Positions 44,501 through 49,195 of a stretch of DNA of 49,195 nt are shown here, piece by piece. The notes below the pieces were generated by a model. That model searched no databases and was not told the origin of the DNA. It was given only the letters and a program-made list of their open reading frames with translations. The position numbers were made by a program, and so were the translations under genes. This DNA is from Desulfamplus sp. (GTDB lineage Bacteria > Desulfobacterota > Desulfobacteria > Desulfobacterales > Desulfobacteraceae), in contig JADFZJ010000032.1 in NCBI GenBank assembly GCA_015232555.1, positions 1 through 49,195 of the forward strand, in the 5' to 3' direction. How positions within the stretch are numbered: position 1 is the stretch's first letter; the number at the start of each line of letters is the position of its first letter.

Positions 44501-45094
44501 GGGCTTCTGATGTTTGAACCAGTTGCAGGAAGAATGAAAATTATTGATATTGAAGCGTATGAAGCTAATCAAGGCGAGTATGATGCTAATAAATATAATG
44601 ATAGTATCAACTATCAAAGCAAGAGATGGCTGCATATTATTGATGATACTTATAATGCCAACCCTGGTTCTGTAAAGGCTTCACTTGAAACCTTAAAGCA
44701 GTTAAGTAGAGGAGCAGAGTCTATTGCAGTGCTTGGTGATATGTTAGAACTTGGAGAACAGAGTCCGCAACTTCATTTTCAGATTGGTCAGGCAGCAGTA
44801 AAGGCTGAAATTTTAAGACTTTATGCTTACGGAGATATGGCATTTGAAATTGTAAAAGGGGCACAAGATGGTGGTCTTTCTCAGGAAAATATACTTCATG
44901 GCACTAAACAGGAGATAATTGAGGCTATTCTTAAGTATATCCAAAATAGAGATGGTTCACCAGAAACAAATAGAGCAGACAATATGGAGAAAATAGAAAA
45001 ATATAAAAAATCTATCTGGATATTGATAAAGGGTTCTCGTGGCATGAGAATGGAACAAGTTGTCGAGGCACTGATCAAGTGTTTGGGCTGCTAA
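41564..45094 (+). CDS. murE-murF: Fused MurE-MurF ligase (UDP-MurNAc-tripeptide and tripeptide:D-Ala-D-Ala ligase)
   Basis: A single 1176-residue frame. Residues 1-585 are MurE: SSIHANASQVKSGGLFIAIKG, ATP loop GVTGTNGKTTTAFLIES (about 168), and DNPRTENPDAI (about 492), whose DNPR marks meso-diaminopimelate specificity. From about 595 MurF begins: STDSRTIKKDELFVALKGE, ITGSNGKTTTRR (about 729), MGMNHPGEI, and DDTYNANPGS. Two inserts stand out: a His/Asp/Ser-rich loop near residue 25 and a Gln/Thr-rich repeat near 917-944. The start is GTG at 41564. Confidence 0.94.
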   Translation: MKLSYLIKDCTPVWSRMIQPSINSHSHDHHHHYYTDANYSDTDSDEKTVSYHSDQSSDPEISSIHANASQVKSGGLFIAIKGFKADGHDYIAQAVANGAAAIITEKKIGKKEIVDSGIYADRNISNRDQNNSAKSMLKPVIVEVKDSRKAMSSIAARFYGNPSDSMTLIGVTGTNGKTTTAFLIESIFKSAGYNTGVIGTVNYRFANQTFENPVTTPESIDLHRILAQMRDAGVTHVVMEVSSHAVDLHRVRDCEFDVGVFTNLTQDHLDYHKTMSSYFACKKSFFTRQLKRGKKGESSVSVINIDDSYGEKIAYELDSMAVTTSILTPKEKRNNLNIFSSNITDDISGLQGYIHIQKAISSMQTDSADIKIKFSSKLTGQFNLENILCATGAANAIGISPEIIGKGIEECYGVPGRLERVENEVIGDGFERHVFVDYAHTPDALESILKTLKMRAPARLITIFGCGGDRDRSKRPIMGEIASRYSDIAIVTSDNPRTENPDAIIAQIVKGIKDKDTKLPDDKNGNKEVIIEPDRAKALELAVTISQPNDIIVAAGKGHETYQITAQGKIDFDDRVILKKALTTETMPKFVPIAWSCADIVEALGISNPIIPITQVTQINPVATLNPNQELSSDRFASVSTDSRTIKKDELFVALKGERFDGHNFIFDLMRQGVRGFVVEKGFYDNLTPEQKSECNRNDIYFFEVYDCLEALGMLARFQRIRSGVKVVAITGSNGKTTTRRMTASIFEQNFKTLSTQGNLNNEIGVPLTLLKLSKDHEWAVIEMGMNHPGEISRLSKITCPDIAIITNTTDAHLEGLGSVEDVARAKSEITEGMNPNSTIIINRDDPRWEIIADKAEKIPNISGKIFFGLDGVFDAFDSDIKNKKFLEKGYFSANDIVFNHDAITFSLCVNYKQKNLKQAHTQEDFKQSYTQDNLIQEDKYYNYPKLKIKTPAPFMLNNALAATAAAFVAGVPENAIRKGLLMFEPVAGRMKIIDIEAYEANQGEYDANKYNDSINYQSKRWLHIIDDTYNANPGSVKASLETLKQLSRGAESIAVLGDMLELGEQSPQLHFQIGQAAVKAEILRLYAYGDMAFEIVKGAQDGGLSQENILHGTKQEIIEAILKYIQNRDGSPETNRADNMEKIEKYKKSIWILIKGSRGMRMEQVVEALIKCLGC
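44313..44366. repeat. 27-bp imperfect tandem repeat in the MurF half
   Basis: Units at 44313 and 44340 both begin TCAAACAA and share TATACACAAGA-like cores, adding nine-residue repeats (KQAHTQEDF, KQSYTQDNL) in frame, followed by a partial third copy. It is a loop insert, absent from typical MurF. Confidence 0.65.
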
Positions 45095-45208
45095 TTTCCC
45101 TGCATAAACTATGCTATTATCTTGATACTGCATTGGTATTTAGTTGATATTGCAGCGAAATTTATAAAATAAAGTAATAAAGTTAAAGAGGAGTTTTAAA
45201 TATAAATC

Positions 45209-46285
45209 ATGCTTTACGAGTTATATAATTTACATAATGAAATCTCGTTTTTCAATATTTTCAGATACATCACTTTTAGAACAATTTATGGAGGCTTGAC
45301 CGCCTTTCTTATCTGCTTTCTTCTTGGTCCGATTGTCATAAAAAAACTTGCGAGAATGCAGATAGGTCAGTTTATCCAGAATGACGGACCTAAAACCCAC
45401 CTTGAAAAAGAGGGAACTCCAACTATGGGCGGGATTCTTATTATGTTTTCCATTGTAGCCTCCACTCTTTTATGGGCAAGACCCTCAAATCACTATGTAA
45501 CTATCATACTTCTTACAGTTTTATCGTTTGGATTTATAGGATTCCTTGACGACTACCAGAAGGTACTTAAAAAAAGAAACTTAGGACTTACTGCAAGGGG
45601 CAAGTTTATTCTACAGATTATAGCAGGATTTGGTATCAGTTGTCTGATATACAACTGTCCTGATTTTAATACAGAAATCACTATTCCGTTTATTAAATCT
45701 CTTTCTCCTGATCTTGGTATATGGTATATACCCTTTGCAACTCTTGTTATTGTAGGTACATCAAATGCTGTCAACCTGACAGACGGCTTGGACGGTCTTG
45801 CTATAGGTCCTATTATTGTGGCGGCAGTGACTTACATGCTATTCGCTTATGTAACAAGCCATCTCAAAATAGCACAATACCTTCAAATTCAACATATTGC
45901 ATCGTGTGGAGAGATAAGCGTTATATGTGGTATTCTTGCTGGAGCTGGTTTGGGATTTTTGTGGTTTAATGCTCATCCTGCCCAGATATTCATGGGTGAT
46001 GCTGGTTCTATTCCTCTTGGTGCAATTCTTGGAACAATTGCTGTTGTTACTAAACAAGAGATTGTGCTGCTTGTGGTTGGAGGGCTTTTTGTTATAGAGG
46101 CACTCTCTGTCATTATTCAGGTGGGATATTTTAAACTGACACACGGCAAGCGGGTTTTTAGAATGGCACCTCTGCACCACCATTTTGAGCTTAAAGGGTG
46201 GCCTGAATCCAAAGTTATTGTAAGATTTTGGATTATTGCCATAACTCTTGCTCTTATATCATTGAGCACCCTTAAAATAAGATAG
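45209..46285 (+). CDS. mraY: Phospho-N-acetylmuramoyl-pentapeptide-transferase
   Basis: A 358-residue polytopic enzyme that makes lipid I. It carries LEKEGTPTMGGILIMFSI, LDDYQKVLKKRNLGL (catalytic Asp pair), AVNLTDGLDGLAIGP, WFNAHPAQIFMGDAGS and PLHHHFELKGWPE. Ten membrane helices are expected. Length is typical. Confidence 0.97.
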   Translation: MLYELYNLHNEISFFNIFRYITFRTIYGGLTAFLICFLLGPIVIKKLARMQIGQFIQNDGPKTHLEKEGTPTMGGILIMFSIVASTLLWARPSNHYVTIILLTVLSFGFIGFLDDYQKVLKKRNLGLTARGKFILQIIAGFGISCLIYNCPDFNTEITIPFIKSLSPDLGIWYIPFATLVIVGTSNAVNLTDGLDGLAIGPIIVAAVTYMLFAYVTSHLKIAQYLQIQHIASCGEISVICGILAGAGLGFLWFNAHPAQIFMGDAGSIPLGAILGTIAVVTKQEIVLLVVGGLFVIEALSVIIQVGYFKLTHGKRVFRMAPLHHHFELKGWPESKVIVRFWIIAITLALISLSTLKIR

Positions 46286-46314
46286 ATTTGTTTTTATATA
46301 ATATGTATAATAAA

Positions 46315-46340
46315 AGAGAGTCCAGCCATGGGTTTCTACA
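46315..46340. repeat. Degenerate copy of the AGAGA/TCTAC palindromic repeat before murD
   Basis: AGAGAGTCCAGCCATGGG then TTTCTACA aligns with the copies at 13129-13158 and 13809-13834, sharing the AGAGA start, the GCCATG centre and TCTAC end. It lies in the 89-base mraY-murD gap. Confidence 0.55.
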
Positions 46341-46374
46341 GTTTTGTATAAATATAAACACGGATAGTTAATTA

Positions 46375-47892
46375 ATGATCTTATCATCAACAGAAAAATA
46401 TATTCTTGTGGTTGGTCTTGGCAAATCAGGGATATCAGCATCTAAATTTTTTAGACGCAAAGGGTATGAGGTAGTTGCCACAGATATTAACCCAGCAAGA
46501 AAAGATGCACCTCAGACTCTTGAGCTTGAATCACTCGGCATAAAAACAGAGATTGGACCCCACAACATTGAAACATTTGAGAATGCAGGCTTGATAGTTG
46601 TAAGCCCAGGAATCCCGCTTGATGGCGACCATTTTCAAAAAGCAATCAAAAAAAGCATTCCTATCAGAGGAGAGATGGATATTGCTGCTGAACTTATAAA
46701 AGAGCCGATAGTTGCTATTACTGGCACTAACGGCAAGACAACCGTTACTACCTTGATAAGTGAAATGTTGAAATGTTCTGGGTTTAAAGTTTTTACAGGT
46801 GGCAATATTGGAACTCCGCTTATTGAATACCTGAATCAGACTGAATTATATGAAATTAAAGGTAGTGATAAGCCTGTAATTAGTATTGATAAACTTAAAA
46901 TTAACGGAGCAGACAAATCTGAAACTGTAAAATCATTGGGATCACTAATTGACAATAGATGTGACGTGGTAGTGGTTGAAGTTAGCAGCTTTCAGTTAGA
47001 TACTGCTCAAAATTTTTCTCCTGATGTGGCTGTGCTGTTGAATATCACAGAAGATCACATGAATCGTTATCCTGATTTTAGAGCTTATGAAGATTCAAAG
47101 TGGAGTATCTTTTCTGGTCAAAATGAAAAGTGCCACGCCATCATAAACAGCCGTATTCAAAGCATTAATACCAACAATAGTAAAGTTGCTATAAATAGTC
47201 ATATTGATATAAATGACCTCCAGAATAGTAGACTTGCAAACATCAGAGCAAAGATAACACTTTTTAATACTGATGAGGAGCTGTTCACTGCTCAAAAACA
47301 ACTCTCTAAACTTAAAGGCAAGCATAATCAGGAAAATATTGAGGCTTCCATACTTGCAGCTCTGTGTGCAGGTGCATCAATGGAGGGAATAGAGAGTGCA
47401 CTTAAATCTTTTAAGGGGCTACCTCACAGAATTGAGTATGTGGCAACCATTAATGGAATTGAGTTTTATAACGACTCTAAAGGTACAAATACTGATGCAA
47501 CTGCCCGTGCGATTGAGTCTTTTGATAAAAAGGGTTCTTTTTTGGATAACCATGACTCTTTTGCCAAAAAATCTTTTGCCAGCAATATTATCTTGATTAT
47601 GGGCGGACAGGATAAAAATATGGATTTTTCAGTATTAAAGGAGTGGATTAACGGCAGAATCAAACTGATAGTTCTAATGGGTGAGACAAAAGATAAGATA
47701 TACAAAGCCCTTGCTGGCTCATGCGATATGATATTTGCAGATAACATGAAACATGCAGTAAATCTCTCTTTTTCCCATGCAAAATCTGGAGATACAGTTC
47801 TGCTGTCGTCTGCCTGTGCAAGTTTTGACATGTATGGAAGCTATACAGAAAGAGGGGATGATTTTAAAAGACAAGTTAAAAGTCTTATTTAA
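46375..47892 (+). CDS. murD: UDP-N-acetylmuramoylalanine--D-glutamate ligase
   Basis: A 505-residue MurD. The Rossmann start ILVVGLGKSGISASKFFRR, ATP loop AITGTNGKTTVTTLISEML, VVVEVSSFQLDTAQNFSPDV, NITEDHMNRY, and YNDSKGTNTDATARAIES are all present. At 505 residues it is about 50 longer than usual; extra segments fall near residues 154-195 and 258-300 and are Lys/Asn/Ser-rich. No good ribosome site is seen before the ATG. Confidence 0.95.
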   Translation: MILSSTEKYILVVGLGKSGISASKFFRRKGYEVVATDINPARKDAPQTLELESLGIKTEIGPHNIETFENAGLIVVSPGIPLDGDHFQKAIKKSIPIRGEMDIAAELIKEPIVAITGTNGKTTVTTLISEMLKCSGFKVFTGGNIGTPLIEYLNQTELYEIKGSDKPVISIDKLKINGADKSETVKSLGSLIDNRCDVVVVEVSSFQLDTAQNFSPDVAVLLNITEDHMNRYPDFRAYEDSKWSIFSGQNEKCHAIINSRIQSINTNNSKVAINSHIDINDLQNSRLANIRAKITLFNTDEELFTAQKQLSKLKGKHNQENIEASILAALCAGASMEGIESALKSFKGLPHRIEYVATINGIEFYNDSKGTNTDATARAIESFDKKGSFLDNHDSFAKKSFASNIILIMGGQDKNMDFSVLKEWINGRIKLIVLMGETKDKIYKALAGSCDMIFADNMKHAVNLSFSHAKSGDTVLLSSACASFDMYGSYTERGDDFKRQVKSLI

Positions 47893-47954
47893 TCTCAAAA
47901 GATATCTCATCCTGAGAGCGATACCTAAGGTGGAAAGGTCTATATTAAAAAGAC

Positions 47955-49088
47955 GTGGCTGAAAATGTAAAAATAAGAGCATATCACTTGCTTAACGAAC
48001 CTGCCATTCTGTTTCCTGTAATCATACTCGCAGGTCTTGGCATAATAATGGTGCATAGTGCAAGTGCGTCCATAAGTATGACAGAGCATGGGACAGCACT
48101 TTATTATGTAAAAAAGCAATTTATTTTCTGTGCGATGGGAATTGTAATCATGGTCATAGCATCTATGATTCCATACAAATTGCTGAATTCTCTATCATAT
48201 CTTATTTTTTTTTCTGCGGTTGTATCTCTGTTAGCTGTACAGATTCCTGGTCTTGGAATTAAAGCAGGGGGTGCTTATCGGTGGCTTAATCTTGGTGGAT
48301 TTACGTTTCAGCCTTCGGAATTTGCAAAACTTGCATTGATAATTTTTCTTGGATATTCATTGAACAAAAAACAGGAGATGATATCACATTTTTTTGTAGG
48401 TTTTTTTCCTCATGTAGTTGTTCTTGGGCTTTTAGCTATACTGATTTTGATTCAGCCTGATTTAGGGACAGTTGTAATTATGGGAGCTATCTCATGGATT
48501 ATGATGTTTGTCGGCGGTGTCAGATTGATACATTTACTATGCCCCGCCCCTCTGCTTCTGCCGATGATATATTTTTTGGTGTATAAGGTAGAATACCGCA
48601 TGGAAAGAATTTTTGCCTATAGAAATCCGTGGGATGATCCTTTAAACACAGGATATCAGATCACCCACTCACTCAAGGCATTTGGTTCAGGCGGGCTGTT
48701 TGGCAAGGGGATCGGAATGGGGATGCAGAAGCTGCACTATCTGCCTGAGCCTCATACTGATTTTATACTTTCCATTATTGGGGAAGAACTTGGGCTTGTA
48801 GGAGTTCTTGGCGTACTTGCACTCTACACTATCATTATTATCAAAGGGATACGTATTGCAAGAGAGGCTGATACTCTGTTTGGAACTTTCTTGGCAACTG
48901 GCATTACAGCAAGTCTTGCATTACAGGTAACTATAAACACAGGAGTAACTATGGGACTGCTTCCGACCAAAGGGTTGACACTTCCTTTTTTAAGTTACGG
49001 AGGCACGTCTCTTATTATGAATATGGCTGGAATGGGAATATTGATGAGCATAGCAGCAGATAAAAAAAAGTCAGTAGTGTCCGGTTAG
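47955..49088 (+). CDS. ftsW: Lipid II polymerase / division protein FtsW
   Basis: A 377-residue SEDS protein with about ten membrane helices and AYRWLNLGGFTFQPSEFAKL, LILIQPDLGTVVIM, AYRNPWDDPLNTGYQITHSL, GEELGLVGVLG and LTLPFLSYGGTSLIMN. It polymerises septal peptidoglycan with FtsI. The start appears to be GTG at 47955. The last residues (SVVSG and stop) overlap the probable end of an insertion sequence, so the natural tail may have been replaced. Confidence 0.93.
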   Translation: MAENVKIRAYHLLNEPAILFPVIILAGLGIIMVHSASASISMTEHGTALYYVKKQFIFCAMGIVIMVIASMIPYKLLNSLSYLIFFSAVVSLLAVQIPGLGIKAGGAYRWLNLGGFTFQPSEFAKLALIIFLGYSLNKKQEMISHFFVGFFPHVVVLGLLAILILIQPDLGTVVIMGAISWIMMFVGGVRLIHLLCPAPLLLPMIYFLVYKVEYRMERIFAYRNPWDDPLNTGYQITHSLKAFGSGGLFGKGIGMGMQKLHYLPEPHTDFILSIIGEELGLVGVLGVLALYTIIIIKGIRIAREADTLFGTFLATGITASLALQVTINTGVTMGLLPTKGLTLPFLSYGGTSLIMNMAGMGILMSIAADKKKSVVSG

Positions 49089-49105
49089 GTTCTTGCATGT
49101 GCTAA

Positions 49106-49164
49106 TGCGACCTCCTTATAAATTGTTATGGTGAGTAACCATAACAATTTATAAGGAGGTCGCA
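49106..49164. repeat. Long perfect hairpin (27-bp arms) hiding a ribosome binding site
   Basis: The left arm (49106-49132) is the exact reverse complement of the right arm (49138-49164) with a five-base loop. The right arm holds AAGGAGGT, the site for the ATG at 49167, so any transcript reading in from ftsW would fold it away. IS elements use such hairpins to block read-through translation of transposase. Confidence 0.85.
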
Positions 49165-49166
49165 AA

Positions 49167-49195
49167 ATGTGTTGCCCTTTCCATCCTGTAATCTT
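49167..49195 (+). CDS. Start of a gene, probably transposase (partial)
   Basis: ATG with a perfect AAGGAGGT site opens a frame reading MCCPFHPVI that runs off the window. Family is not identifiable from nine residues; the context suggests a transposase. Confidence 0.45.

Larger units (their letters stand above)
49075..49195 (+). mobile_element. Left end of a probable insertion sequence
   Basis: From about GTGTCCGGTTAGGTT (49077 on) the sequence resembles IS terminal repeats of the AGTGTCCGGTTA type that I recall in IS4-like elements. A long perfect hairpin and the start of a new frame follow before the window ends. The right end, target duplication and transposase family are not visible. Confidence 0.5.

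Noticed and set aside
1-49195. CRISPR arrays, tRNA or rRNA genes
   Set aside because: No regularly spaced repeat-spacer pattern and no cloverleaf or rRNA-like conserved sequence was seen in any intergenic region.

Overview
The window is AT-rich, tightly packed bacterial chromosome from a diderm, flagellated and chemotactic bacterium. The combination of a complete LPS export and core pathway, an EtfAB plus membrane Fe-S oxidoreductase cluster, a FlgM with its DVU0524-type companion, a c-heme chemoreceptor and meso-DAP peptidoglycan genes points to Desulfobacterota, most likely a Desulfobacteraceae-like sulfate reducer. That placement is inference from gene content; no rRNA, tRNA or CRISPR array was found.

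Layout. Bases 1-3000: the tail of an HD-GYP protein, an orphan TumE-like toxin, a solute-binding protein and a papain-fold or NlpC-like protein. 3050-7200: lptF-lptG, a DMT-family transporter and a metallo-beta-lactamase-fold hydrolase. 7200-8760: accessory debris, with a frameshifted small gene, an orphan internally deleted HsdS and an inverted repeat. 8860-17330: LPS genes waaA, lpxK, lpxL-like, waaF, waaC-like, O-antigen ligase and a WaaE-like glucosyltransferase. 17330-24140: a phosphate-energy operon (sixA-like, ppk1, ppx/gppA, CHAD, phoU, arginine-kinase-type phosphagen kinase) preceded by four direct repeats at exact 11-bp spacing that look like a PHO box. 24110-25690 (minus): flgM with two flagellar companions. 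25894-27186 (minus): class II aldolase. 27490-32400: a TetR/FadR-like regulator with its own operator, then the Etf:menaquinone oxidoreductase-like protein, etfB and etfA, closed by a strong terminator. 32560-37300: a DHH phosphoesterase (plus), then a minus-strand signalling cluster (RsbU-like PP2C response regulator, RsbW-like kinase, small protein, haem-c chemoreceptor). 37670-49090: the front half of the dcw cluster (mraZ, rsmH, ftsL, ftsI, fused murE-murF, mraY, murD, ftsW). From about 49075 an insertion sequence appears to begin, placing its end on the ftsW stop codon.

The strongest candidate for an undescribed system is the 17.6-24.1 kb operon. It joins polyphosphate synthesis (Ppk1), polyphosphate hydrolysis or sensing (Ppx/GppA), polyphosphate binding (CHAD), phosphate signalling (PhoU), an N-P bond phosphatase (SixA-like) and a full two-domain arginine kinase, apparently under phosphate control. 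It would couple two high-energy phosphate buffers, polyphosphate and phosphoarginine. Each component family is known; their union in one operon under a PHO-box-like array is what deserves attention.

Other notable signals are a 30-bp perfect palindrome inserted in frame within waaF with two degenerate relatives nearby, a degenerate first CCG domain in the Etf-linked oxidoreductase, FadR-like operators on both sides of the tetR gene, in-frame tandem micro-repeats in several housekeeping enzymes, and interleaved dyads downstream of flgM.
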